Part shown: positions 25,401 through 34,381 of the stretch, in pieces
Layout of the letters: each line of letters begins with the position of its first letter
How positions within the stretch are numbered: position 1 is the first letter of the stretch
Assembly (NCBI GenBank): GCA_020638195.1
Contig: JACKJC010000001.1
Coordinates: 1,105,001 to 1,169,000 of the forward strand
Source: Methylobacteriaceae bacterium
GTDB taxonomy: Bacteria; Pseudomonadota; Alphaproteobacteria; Rhizobiales; Beijerinckiaceae
Direction of reading: 5' to 3'
Length of the DNA stretch: 64,000 nucleotides
The notes under the pieces: model-generated
Told to the model about the DNA's origin: nothing
The model's input: only the letters and a program-made list of their open reading frames with translations
The model's database searches: none
Program-made: the position numbers and the translations under genes

Positions 25401-26867
25401 TCAGTCTCCACTGAACCGCGCCGGCCTCTTCTCAAGAAATGCCGCCACGCCCTCCCTGAAATCCGCGCTCGCGCCGGCGATGCGCTGCGTTCTGTATTCG
25501 AGGTCGAGTTGATCCTCGAAACCATTCTCCGTCGAATCCCAATAGAGCCCGCGCATCAGCGCCAGCGCCTTGGTCGGTCCCGCCGCCAGTTCTCGCGCGA
25601 CTTTCATCGCCTCGGCGAGCGCCGCGCCGTCATCGACCACGCGATTGATCAGTCCCCAGGCCAGCGCCTTTTCCGCCGGCAGTTTTTCGCCGAGCAACGA
25701 CAGGCCTCCATCGCGCGCGCGACGCCGATGCCGCGCGGCAGCAGCCATGTCGAACTGACGTCGGGCAAGCCTGATACGCCGGAACGCCTGCAGGGAACAG
25801 GCGGACGCGCGGCGATCACGATGTCGCCGGTCGGCGCTAACCATGCCGCCGCCCGCGCCGCGCCATTGACGGTCACGGCAGGGCAGTGCGGGCACCGAGC
25901 CGCGGCAGCAACGCGGATGCCAGTGCGTCTCCACAAAACCCTACAGGCGGCGCGCACCCGAGCCGCGATCTTTCAGGTTCGCGCCGAACAGAGAGCGTCC
26001 ACTTCCAGCGGCGCTGACGAAGGCAGCAGGCGCCGTTCGCCCTGTCCTCTGATAATGTCGAGCGCCGACAGATGTCGTCGAGCATCAGGGCTCGCCGGCC
26101 GGCATGCATACCAGTCGCTTGGCCCCTCACCCCAGCCCTCTCCCCGTAAACGGGGAGAGGGAGTCAGTCTCCACTGAACCGCGCCGGCCTCTTCTCAAGA
26201 AATGCCGCCACGCCCTCCCTGAAATCCGCGCTCGCGCCGGCGATGCGCTGCGTTCTGTATTCGAGGTCGAGTTGATCCTCGAAACCATTCTCCGTCGAAT
26301 CCCAATAGAGCCCGCGCATCAGCGCCAGCGCCTTGGTCGGTCCCGCCGCCAGTTCTCGCGCGACTTTCATCGCCTCGGCGAGCGCCGCGCCGTCATCGAC
26401 CACGCGATTGATCAGTCCCCAGGCCAGCGCCTTTTCCGCCGGCAGTTTTTCGCCGAGCAACGACAGCTCCATCGCGCGCGCGACGCCGATGCCGCGCGGC
26501 AGCAGCCATGTCGAACCGACGTCGGGCACAAGCCCGATACGCCGGAACGCCTGCAGGAAATAGGCGGAGCGCGCGGCGATCACGATGTCGCCGGTCAGCG
26601 CCAGCGCCATGCCGCCGCCCGCCGCCGCGCCATTGACGGCGGTCACGACAGGGCAGTGCAGACGCCGCAGGCGCCGCAGCAGCGGATGCCAGTGCGTCTC
26701 CAGCACGAAGCCTACGGGCTTGGCCTTGCCCGAGCCGCGATCTTTCAGGTTCGCGCCGGAGCAGAAGGCCGTCCCGGCGCCCGTGATGACGAGGCAGCGG
26801 GCGCCGTTCGCCCTGTCCTCGATAATGTCGAGCGCCGACAAGATGTCGTCGAGCATCGGCTCGCCGG
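25334..26867. repeat. Tandem direct duplication of the 3' part of an enoyl-CoA hydratase gene
   Basis: Unit 1 (25334-26096) and unit 2 (26097-26867) are direct copies offset by 763 bases. The first 370 bases (25334-25703) have no difference from unit 2. The remaining roughly 393 bases differ by many single-base insertions, deletions and substitutions. The junction lies at a shared GGCCGGC. The uneven error pattern is discussed in the findings. Confidence 0.9.
25401..26096 (-). pseudogene. Frameshifted partial copy of enoyl-CoA hydratase
   Basis: Downstream of about 25703 (in the gene's own direction, its last 100 codons) the copy is identical to the intact gene at 26164-26949, ending in EKRPARFSGD. 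Before that, several single-base indels break the frame, so recognisable pieces appear in different frames. The first 27 or so codons of the intact gene are missing. It cannot make a working crotonase. It may be a sequencing or assembly product rather than a real relic. Confidence 0.8.
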
Positions 26868-26949
26868 CGGCGTTCATCACGTCCGGATCGTTCAACGTCA
26901 GAACCGCGACGCCGTCTTCGATCTCGATCCGGACGCGATCGAACGTCAT
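26164..26949 (-). CDS. Enoyl-CoA hydratase/isomerase family protein
   Basis: A 261-residue crotonase: oxyanion-hole segments CSGANLKDRG and VNGAAAGGGMALALTGD, then AFRRIGLVPDVGSTWLLPR. The Asp of LVPDVG stands where classic hydratases have the second Glu, and the first catalytic Glu is absent. This is the PaaG-like pattern of delta-isomerases and hydratases with unusual substrates. It starts one base after the stop of its paralog at 26951-27745, with which it shares most of its C-terminal half, so the pair arose by tandem duplication. A further partial copy follows at 25401. Confidence 0.88.
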   Translation of the reverse strand: MTFDRVRIEIEDGVAVLTLNDPDVMNAAGEPMLDDILSALDIIEDRANGARCLVITGAGTAFCSGANLKDRGSGKAKPVGFVLETHWHPLLRRLRRLHCPVVTAVNGAAAGGGMALALTGDIVIAARSAYFLQAFRRIGLVPDVGSTWLLPRGIGVARAMELSLLGEKLPAEKALAWGLINRVVDDGAALAEAMKVARELAAGPTKALALMRGLYWDSTENGFEDQLDLEYRTQRIAGASADFREGVAAFLEKRPARFSGD

Positions 26950-26950
26950 C

Positions 26951-27745
26951 TCATTCGCCCTTGAATTTCGCGGGCCGCTTTTCGAGAAAGGCCGTGACGC
27001 CCTCCTTGAAGTCGGCGCTCGCGCCGGCGATGCGCTGCGTCCGGTATTCGAGGTCGAGCTGTTCCTCGAACGTGTTTTCCGGGCTGTCCCAGTAGAGGCC
27101 GCGGATCAGCGCCAGCGCCTTGGTCGGGCCGTTGGCGAGTTCCTTCGCCATCTTCTTCGCCTCGTTCATCAACTCCGCATCGTCGTAGACGCGGTTGATC
27201 AGGCCCCATTCGAGCGCCTTCTCTGCGGGCAGCTTTTCGCCGAGCAGCGACAGCTCCATCGCGCGCGCCGTACCGACGAGACGCGGCAGCATCCAGGTCG
27301 AACCCGCGTCCGGCACGAGGCCGATGCGGCGGAACGCCTGAAGGAAGTAAGCGGATTTGCCCGCGAGCTTGAGGTCGCCCATCAGCGACAGGCTCATGCC
27401 GGCGCCGGCGGCGGCGCCGTTGATCGCAGTCAGGATCGGACAATGCAGGCGGCGCATGCGGCGCAGGATCGGATGATAATGGCTCTCGAGCACGGAGCCC
27501 GCGCCGCCGCTCTTCGATGTCTGGGTGTTGCGCCCCTGCAGGTTGGCGCCCGCGCAAAAACCCTTGCCCGCGCCGGTCAGCACGACGCAGCGCACGCCGT
27601 TCGACCTGTCCTCGATGAAATCGAGCGCCGCGATCAGCCCTTCGAGCATGTCGACGGAAATGGCGTTCATCACCTCGGGATGATTGAGCATGACGACGGC
27701 GACGCCGTCTTCGGTTTCCACCTTGACCTTGTTGAAATCTGGCAT
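26951..27745 (-). CDS. Enoyl-CoA hydratase/isomerase family protein, paralog
   Basis: A 264-residue crotonase with CAGANLQGRN, INGAAAGAGMSLSLMGD and AFRRIGLVPDAGSTWMLPR. As in its neighbour, Asp replaces the second catalytic Glu and the first Glu is missing, the PaaG-like pattern. The segment YWDSPENTFEEQLDLEYRTQ is almost shared with the paralog. The gene is first of the pair and lies after the acyl-CoA dehydrogenase, separated by a family A palindrome, so it may or may not be on the same mRNA. Likely a beta-oxidation step on a modified acyl-CoA. Confidence 0.88.
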   Translation of the reverse strand: MPDFNKVKVETEDGVAVVMLNHPEVMNAISVDMLEGLIAALDFIEDRSNGVRCVVLTGAGKGFCAGANLQGRNTQTSKSGGAGSVLESHYHPILRRMRRLHCPILTAINGAAAGAGMSLSLMGDLKLAGKSAYFLQAFRRIGLVPDAGSTWMLPRLVGTARAMELSLLGEKLPAEKALEWGLINRVYDDAELMNEAKKMAKELANGPTKALALIRGLYWDSPENTFEEQLDLEYRTQRIAGASADFKEGVTAFLEKRPAKFKGE

Positions 27746-27782
27746 TGGCGTTTCCTCGTTTTCGCAAAAGCTTTGTCGTTGT

Positions 27783-27908
27783 CCCTTCTCCCCGCGAAAC
27801 GGAGAGAGGGTGGCGCGACGCGCCGGATGAGGGGGCCAAGCCGGAACAACGCGCCCGGCCGCTTGTCCCCTAGCCCCAGCCCTCTCCCCATTTCACGCGG
27901 AGAGGGAG
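27783..27908. repeat. Mosaic intergenic palindrome, family A, copy 3 (diverged)
   Basis: CTTCTCCCCG then GGCGCGACGCGCCGGATGAG and a second half CCTCTCCCCATTTCACGCGG. Base changes weaken both hairpins relative to copies 1 and 2. It lies between the acyl-CoA dehydrogenase stop and the crotonase start, both on the minus strand. Confidence 0.75.
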
Positions 27909-27915
27909 TTAGTCC

Positions 27916-29214
27916 TTACAATCCCATCTCCGCGAACATCTTCTTGCGCGGCCCCATGAAGCCGAACAGATAGCCCGCGACCTTGCGCATCTGGATTTCT
28001 TCCGAGCCTTCCGTGATGCGGTAGCGGCGGTGGTGGCGGTAGATGTGCTCGAACGGCTTGTGGCGCGAATATCCTATGCCGCCGTGCACCTGGATCGCCC
28101 GGTCGGCCGCCTGGCCGCAAAGCCGGTTCGCCCAGTAATTGCACATCGAGACCTTGTCGGAGAGCTTGTGCTCTAGGCCGGCGCGCTCCGTGCGATCCAT
28201 TTCCCACGCAGTCTTGCGGATCAGCAGGCGCAGCATTTCCGCCTGCGTCGCGAGTTCCACCAGCGGGAACTGGATCGCCTGATTGGTGGCGAGCGCCTTG
28301 CCGAACGGCTTGCGCTCGCGCGCATACTTGATGCTCTCCTCGATGCAGAAGACCGCCGCGCCGAGCGAGGAAGCCGCCTGCCGGATGCGGTTCTCGTGCA
28401 CGAAACACTGCGCGAGCGCGAGACCGTGATCGAGATCGCCGAACAGCGCGTCCTCGGGCACCCAGACGTTGGTCAGCGACAGACGCGGGTGGTCGGTCGG
28501 CATGTTGAATGTCCACATGTATTCCTCGATCACGAGGCCCTCGGACGGCACAGGCACGAGAAAGCACGAAATGCCTTTGGCGTCGCCGTCCTTGCCCGAC
28601 GTGCGCGCAAACAGCGCGCAATGCGTGGCGTGGTGCATGCCGGTGATCCACATCTTCTCGCCGTCGATGCGCCAGCCTGCCTTGCCGCCGCGCGATTCCG
28701 GCACGGCGCGCGTGCCCATATGCGTGGCGTCGGAGCCGTGTGCGCCCTCGGTTAGACCGAAACATATGCGCGTCTCGCCGGTGAACTGACCGGGAATCAG
28801 CGCCTTTTTCTGATCCTCGCGTCCATAGGTGTCGAGCATGATGACGACAGGAAAATTGCCGACGATCGAATGCTCGTTCTGCAGGTCGTTGTGCAGGCCG
28901 AGGCCCTGGGACGCAAAGTGTTCGCGGATCGTCGCCATGGCGAGATTGGAGCCGTCCTTGCCGCCATACGCCTTCGGCAGCGCGAAGCGAAGGTGGCCGG
29001 CCTTGTCGGCGACATTCTTCGCCTCGCGCAGCAGCGCTTCCCATTCCTTGCGCGGCAGGCCGCCATTGTCGAAATCCGTGCGCGCCCATTCGCGGCGATG
29101 ATCGAAGAAGCGGATGTTGTCGTCGCGATTCTCGATCGGCTTGATCTCGCGTTCGACGAAGGCGTCGAGTTCGACGAGATAGTCGCTGATGTCTTTGGGC
29201 AATCCGAAATCCAT
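27916..29214 (-). CDS. Acyl-CoA dehydrogenase family protein, LvaC/ACAD11-like by context
   Basis: A 432-residue flavoprotein: FALPKAYGGKDGSN, CFGLTEGAHGSDATHMGTRA (FAD and substrate loop), IDGEKMWITGMHHATH, KPFGKALATNQAIQFPLVEL, IQVHGGIGYSRHKPFEHIYR and RITEGSEEIQMRK. The Glu of ITEGSEE matches the catalytic base. It is the third gene after an APH-type kinase and DUF6285, the same order as lvaA-lvaB-lvaC of levulinate catabolism. There the LvaC protein eliminates phosphate from a 4-phosphoacyl-CoA. That role is inferred; an ordinary dehydrogenase is the alternative. Confidence 0.88.
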   Translation of the reverse strand: MDFGLPKDISDYLVELDAFVEREIKPIENRDDNIRFFDHRREWARTDFDNGGLPRKEWEALLREAKNVADKAGHLRFALPKAYGGKDGSNLAMATIREHFASQGLGLHNDLQNEHSIVGNFPVVIMLDTYGREDQKKALIPGQFTGETRICFGLTEGAHGSDATHMGTRAVPESRGGKAGWRIDGEKMWITGMHHATHCALFARTSGKDGDAKGISCFLVPVPSEGLVIEEYMWTFNMPTDHPRLSLTNVWVPEDALFGDLDHGLALAQCFVHENRIRQAASSLGAAVFCIEESIKYARERKPFGKALATNQAIQFPLVELATQAEMLRLLIRKTAWEMDRTERAGLEHKLSDKVSMCNYWANRLCGQAADRAIQVHGGIGYSRHKPFEHIYRHHRRYRITEGSEEIQMRKVAGYLFGFMGPRKKMFAEMGL

Positions 29215-29226
29215 GGGCGTTTCCTC

Positions 29227-29604
29227 TTATTGTTGGCGTGTGGCTTCATGCCGGTAAGGGCCATATTGCGGTTGGTCGACGGCGAGCTTCGCCAGCGTCG
29301 TCGTCCAGAGATGATCGGCAAGGCCCGGCGTCTCCAGCGTCAGATCGCCATCGGCGATCTTGCGTGACAATTCCGCGTTCAACTCAGCCAGCGCGCCGCC
29401 GTGCCCGAGCAGCATCGTCAGCCGTTCGATTTCCGCCGCGTCGGCCGCCGGCTCCTGCGCGATCTGCCGCGCGACGAGGTCGAGCGCATTGCAGGACACG
29501 CGCAATTGAAACGCATGATGCGCCGTCAGCGTCGGCAGGAGCTGGTCGCGCAAATAATGCGCGACGGCGGCGAGAAGGTCGGAAGGCGTGGGCTTGTCCT
29601 GCAT
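29227..29604 (-). CDS. DUF6285 small protein, LvaB-like by context
   Basis: A 125-residue, mostly helical protein: DLLAAVAHYLRDQLLP, HAFQLRVSCNALDLVARQI, ADAAEIERLTMLLG and TLAKLAVDQPQYGPY. I recognise it as DUF6285. It sits between the APH-type kinase (10-base gap) and the acyl-CoA dehydrogenase (12-base gap). In the levulinate pathway the small LvaB protein is needed for LvaA kinase activity, so a subunit or activator role is inferred. The start has GAGGAG seven bases upstream. Confidence 0.78.
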   Translation of the reverse strand: MQDKPTPSDLLAAVAHYLRDQLLPTLTAHHAFQLRVSCNALDLVARQIAQEPAADAAEIERLTMLLGHGGALAELNAELSRKIADGDLTLETPGLADHLWTTTLAKLAVDQPQYGPYRHEATRQQ

Positions 29605-29614
29605 CGCGCTCTCC

Positions 29615-30622
29615 TCACGCGCCGCGCGGCGCCAGCAGGCGCATCAGGTCGATTTCGTTTTCCGACGTACGCCGGCCGATCATCGAGAGTTCGACGGGGC
29701 GGTCCGATTGCTTCGCGCGAAACCCCATGCCCATGCACATCACGCCCCAGCGCATCGAGCCCACCAGTTCCCAGAATTTGAGAACCTCCGGATCGACGCG
29801 TCCGCCGCCGGCCGCTTCATAGCCGGCCATCAGATCCTCGCGCTGGCCAAAGCCGCCGACCGGCTTGTCGATCACGCTGAAGCGCCACGAGGCCGTGCAG
29901 ATCCAGCCGAGATCGCGCATGGGATCGCCGATATGCGCGAGCTCCCAGTCGAGCACGGCCGACACGCCCTGCGGCGTGATCAGCATGTTGCCGTTGCGGA
30001 AGTCGCCGTGCACGAGACGCGGCTTCGCGCTCTCGTCGGGCATGCGCTCCCGCGCCCAGCGGAAGGCGAGTTCGAACACCGGCCGCGGCTCGCTCCACCG
30101 CCGGTAGTTCTCGAACATGGTCTCGATTTCTTCGCGGGGCTTTATGCGCGGCAGGTTGGGCAGGCAGGCGGGGTCGATCGCATGGATCGCCGCGAGAATT
30201 TCGCCGGCCTGTCGCGCCAGCTTCGGTCGGATGGCGGCGAATTGCTCGTCGCGCACGATCTTGCGGCCAAGCGCCTCGCCATCGACATGGCTCATCAGGA
30301 AGCCGCGACCGAAATCATCTTCGGGCCTGATTACATAGTGCACATGCGGCGAGGGCACGCCCGCGCGTTCGGCCGCCTGCATCAGCGCGGCCTCGGTCTC
30401 GAGATCGATTTTCTCCACCACGGGCACGCCGGCAGGCGCGCGCCGCAGGATCATGCGTTCCGGTCCGCGCGCGCGCATCGCGACAAGCGACCACGTCTCC
30501 TGGCTCGCGCCGCCCGACAGGCGCACGACCTTGTCGAGACGTTCGACATCGGGCGCGAATTTGCGCACGACCGCGAGCAGGCGATCGGGGAAGGGGGACT
30601 TATCGGTATCGTGTTGTTGAAT
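29615..30622 (-). CDS. APH-family kinase (phosphotransferase), LvaA/ACAD10-like by context
   Basis: An aminoglycoside-phosphotransferase-fold kinase with LSGGASQETWSL, the catalytic loop VHGDFRNGNMLI and DWELAHIGDPMRDLGW for Mg-ATP. With DUF6285 and the acyl-CoA dehydrogenase downstream it matches the system that phosphorylates the 4-hydroxyl of acyl-CoA before elimination. The start is unsure: the frame is open to 30775, but that part is translated palindrome. The given start is an ATT at 30622 right after GGAGGGG, at the repeat boundary; no ATG exists between the repeat and the conserved domain. A repeat insertion may have replaced the native start. Confidence 0.8.
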   Translation of the reverse strand: MQQHDTDKSPFPDRLLAVVRKFAPDVERLDKVVRLSGGASQETWSLVAMRARGPERMILRRAPAGVPVVEKIDLETEAALMQAAERAGVPSPHVHYVIRPEDDFGRGFLMSHVDGEALGRKIVRDEQFAAIRPKLARQAGEILAAIHAIDPACLPNLPRIKPREEIETMFENYRRWSEPRPVFELAFRWARERMPDESAKPRLVHGDFRNGNMLITPQGVSAVLDWELAHIGDPMRDLGWICTASWRFSVIDKPVGGFGQREDLMAGYEAAGGGRVDPEVLKFWELVGSMRWGVMCMGMGFRAKQSDRPVELSMIGRRTSENEIDLMRLLAPRGA

Positions 30623-30697
30623 GGCCCCCTCCCATTCCCTCTCCAGTACACGGAGGAGGGCGGCAGGCGTTGCTCTGCCGGTCAGCGACAATCTTTT

Positions 30698-30795
30698 CCC
30701 TCTCCCCGCGTGCGGGGAGAGGGCAGGGGTGAGGGGCAAAGCGACTTGGAGAACCGTTGCGGCGCGGCCCCTCATCCGGCGCGTCGCGCCACCTT
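30698..30795. repeat. Mosaic intergenic palindrome, family A, copy 4
   Basis: CCTCTCCCCG with CGGGGAGAGG, then GGGGTGAGGGGC, a spacer and GGCCCCTCATCCGG with CCACCTTCTC, which is family A in reverse order. Its outer half is completed by the family E palindrome at 30796-30847 in place of the usual short hairpin. The stretch 30624-30697 before it also looks repeat-like. Confidence 0.8.
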
Positions 30796-30847
30796 CTCCC
30801 CGTATCTGGTCGAAGTCGGCAACAGCCGACTTCGTACCTGCGGGGAG
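30796..30847. repeat. Dispersed 52-bp palindromic element, family E, copy 2
   Basis: Exact reverse complement of 4941-4992. Here it replaces the inner hairpin of a family A mosaic, showing that the modules are exchangeable. Confidence 0.85.
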
Positions 30848-30869
30848 ACGGGTGTGCCCGCAAGCAGCC

Positions 30870-32039
<1,170 letters not shown>

Positions 32040-32097
32040 TTTCAACTCCCTGCTTGTTCGTTTTCCCGGATTGTCGGACAGCTTACGGGGCGCTCTT

Positions 32098-32125
32098 AGA
32101 TTTAGTCAATCGACTAACTAAATCT
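32098..32125. promoter_or_regulatory. Nested palindromic operator in the thiolase/crotonase divergent promoter
   Basis: AGATTTAGT (32098-32106) and ACTAAATCT (32117-32125) form a perfect 9-base inverted repeat. Inside it, TTAGTC-AATC-GACTAA (32102-32117) is a second perfect palindrome. AT-rich sites of this size fit TetR or FadR-type acyl-CoA-responsive repressors, but no such regulator is in the window. Confidence 0.65.
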
Positions 32126-32215
32126 TGCCCGCGCCCCCGCCATGCGATAAGTGCAAGGGACAAGCGTCACGACAAGACGCAAAAGGGTTGGAAGCATCGG
32201 GAGGTATCGTCAGCC

Positions 32216-32995
32216 ATGGCCTATGAACACATTCTGGTCGAGCGCGAGGGCCCGATCACAATCGTCACGCTCAATCGTCCGCAAGTGTTCAACGCGCTGC
32301 ACAAGCCCGCGCATTTCGAACTCGAGGACGCCTTCGACAAATTCTCCGCCGATCCCGACCAGTGGGTCGCGATCGTCACCGGCGCCGGCGACAAGGCGTT
32401 TTCGGCGGGCAACGATCTCAAGTATCAGGCTGCCGGCGGTGAGCGCGGCTGGGGCAAGAGCGGTTTCGGCGGTCTCGTGTCGCGCTTCGATTGCGACAAG
32501 CCGATCATCGCGGCCGTCAACGGCTTCGCCATGGGCGGCGGCTTCGAAGTCGCGCTCGCCTGTGACATCATCGTCGCCGCGGAAAACGCCGTCTTCGCTC
32601 TGCCGGAGCCGAGCGTCGGCCTCGCGGCCATGGCCGGCGGTCTCCTCCGCCTGCCGCGCACGATCGGCATGAAGCGCGCCATGGGCATGATCTTGACCGC
32701 CCGCCGCGTCAGCCCGCAGGAAGGCAAGGAGCTCGGCTACGTGCACGAGGTGACGCCGACCGGCGGCGCACTCGAGGCGGCCAAGAAGATCGCGCAGCAC
32801 ATCTGCACGCTCAGCCCCATGTCGATCCGCGCCTCCAAGCAGGTTGCGATCCGCGGCGCCGAAATGTCGCTCGCCGACGCGCTCGTCGCGCAGAACGAAT
32901 TCCCCGCCGTGAAGGCCATGTTCGGCTCGGCCGATCTCATCGAGGGCCCGAAGGCTTTCGCCGAAAAGCGCAAGCCGAATTGGACGGGGCGGTAA
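32216..32995 (+). CDS. Enoyl-CoA hydratase, CaiD-like
   Basis: A 259-residue crotonase keeping both catalytic glutamates: Glu111 in AMGGGFEVALACD and Glu131 in FALPEPSVGLAAMAGG. Oxyanion-hole segments are FSAGNDLK and VNGFAMGGG. The LPEPSVGLAA-type loop resembles CaiD (crotonobetainyl-CoA hydratase). A strong GGGAGG precedes the start. It is divergent from the thiolase and probably shares the nested operator. It hydrates a trans-2-enoyl-CoA, exact chain unknown. Confidence 0.9.
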   Translation: MAYEHILVEREGPITIVTLNRPQVFNALHKPAHFELEDAFDKFSADPDQWVAIVTGAGDKAFSAGNDLKYQAAGGERGWGKSGFGGLVSRFDCDKPIIAAVNGFAMGGGFEVALACDIIVAAENAVFALPEPSVGLAAMAGGLLRLPRTIGMKRAMGMILTARRVSPQEGKELGYVHEVTPTGGALEAAKKIAQHICTLSPMSIRASKQVAIRGAEMSLADALVAQNEFPAVKAMFGSADLIEGPKAFAEKRKPNWTGR

Positions 32996-33011
32996 AGCCG
33001 CAGTGATGCCA

Positions 33012-33103
33012 GTCATTGCGAGCGAAGCGAAGCAATCCATCCCCGGATGTTGATCGAACGGCAGGGATGGATTGCCGCGTCGCTTCGCTCCTCGCAATGA
33101 CGG
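33012..33103. repeat. Dispersed inverted repeat, family B, copy 1
   Basis: GTCATTGCGAGCGAAGCGAA at the left end and its near-complement CGCTCCTCGCAATGACGG at the right end enclose GCAATCCATCC and GGATGGATTGC. The whole can fold to a long hairpin. Copies at 34253 and 44123. Confidence 0.85.
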
Positions 33104-33138
33104 CGGGAAACATGCCGTAGGAATGCGGGAGGAATAGA

Positions 33139-34230
33139 ATGACCAAAGCCACCGGCCCGCTCGCGGGCGTACGCATCGTCGAATTCGCTGGCATCGGGCC
33201 CGGCCCCTTCGCCTGCATGCTGATGTCGGACATGGGCGCCGACGTCATCGCCATCCAGCGGCCCAGCCACGGTCGCAACCACCCCGGCAATTTCGTCAAT
33301 CGCGGCCGCCGCACAATCGAACTCGATCTCAAGAAGCCCGAGGACGTCGCGACCGCCAAGGCGCTGGTCGCCAAGGCCGATATTCTTGTCGAGGGCTTTA
33401 GGCCCGGCGTGATGGAGAAGCTCGGTCTCGGCCCCGATGAGGCGCTGAAGTCGAATGCGAAGCTTGTCTACGCCCGCATGACCGGCTGGGGACAGGAGGG
33501 CCCGCTCGCGATGGCCGCCGGCCATGACATCAACTATGTCGCGGTCACCGGCGCGCTCGATTCTTTCCGTGCGCGAAAAGGCGGCCTCGTCTCGCCGCTC
33601 AACCTCGTCGGCGATTACGGCGGCGGCGCGCTTTATCTCGTCATGGGCGCGCTCGCCGCGCTGATTTCGGCGCGCGCAACCGGCAAGGGGCAGGTGGTCG
33701 ACGTCGCCATGTGCGACGGCGTCGCGAGCCTCATCACCATGTTCCATGCGCTCAAGGCCATGGGTGTGTGGACTGACACCCCCGGCGAGAACCTGCTCGA
33801 TGGCGGCGCGCCCTTCTACGGCCCGTTCGAGTGCAAGGACGGCAAGTTCTTCACCATCGGCGCCATCGAGCCGCAGTTCTACGCGGAACTGCTGCAGCGC
33901 GCCGGCATCGACGATCCCGAGTTCAAGGATCAGAACGCCCGCGCCAAATGGCCCTCGCAGCGCGAGAAGATGGAAGCCATCTTCAAGACGAAGACGCGCG
34001 ACGAATGGTCGAAGCTGCTCGAAGGCACCGACGCCTGCGCGATGGCGGTCTATTCGATGGAAGAGGCGAAGGCCCACCCGCATCTCGTCGCGCGGAAGAC
34101 GTTCGTCGAGCACGCGGGCGCCGTGCAGCCCGCGCCCGCGCCGCGTTTCTCCCGTACGCCCTCGCAGATCCAGTCCGCGCCGATGGAAGGCCGGATCGAA
34201 CCTGCGGCGGCCGTGGCTGCGTGGAGTTGA
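33139..34230 (+). CDS. Alpha-methylacyl-CoA racemase (AMACR) family protein
   Basis: A 363-residue member of the CaiB/BaiF fold that looks like a racemase rather than a transferase: His129 in AAGHDINYVAVTGAL and Asp159 in NLVGDYGGGALY correspond to the acid/base pair of bacterial Mcr (His126/Asp156). The start IVEFAGIGPGPFACMLMSDM is typical. It would epimerise 2-methyl-branched acyl-CoA so that only the S-form enters beta-oxidation. It lies between two family B palindromes, in line with the crotonase upstream and the SDR downstream. Confidence 0.92.
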   Translation: MTKATGPLAGVRIVEFAGIGPGPFACMLMSDMGADVIAIQRPSHGRNHPGNFVNRGRRTIELDLKKPEDVATAKALVAKADILVEGFRPGVMEKLGLGPDEALKSNAKLVYARMTGWGQEGPLAMAAGHDINYVAVTGALDSFRARKGGLVSPLNLVGDYGGGALYLVMGALAALISARATGKGQVVDVAMCDGVASLITMFHALKAMGVWTDTPGENLLDGGAPFYGPFECKDGKFFTIGAIEPQFYAELLQRAGIDDPEFKDQNARAKWPSQREKMEAIFKTKTRDEWSKLLEGTDACAMAVYSMEEAKAHPHLVARKTFVEHAGAVQPAPAPRFSRTPSQIQSAPMEGRIEPAAAVAAWS

Positions 34231-34252
34231 TCGTCGCACTGATGTAACAGGG

Positions 34253-34336
34253 CCGTCATTGCGAGTGCGGCGAAGCAATCCAGAGGCGGGTTGCGACTCC
34301 TGGATTGCTTCGTCGCTTCGCTCCTCGCAATGACGG
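34253..34336. repeat. Dispersed inverted repeat, family B, copy 2
   Basis: CCGTCATTGCGAGTGCGGCG at the left and CGCTTCGCTCCTCGCAATGA with CGG at the right, enclosing GCAATCC and GGATTGC. It fills the gap between the AMACR and SDR genes. Confidence 0.85.
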
Positions 34337-34381
34337 TTTCTTCAAGCGCTAATCGTCAACCACTTACGAAAGGGGCATCAC

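Noticed and set aside
23098..30847. Clustered palindromes read as a CRISPR array
   Set aside because: Spacing is kilobases, units contain internal hairpins of variable size, there are no regular spacers and no cas genes.
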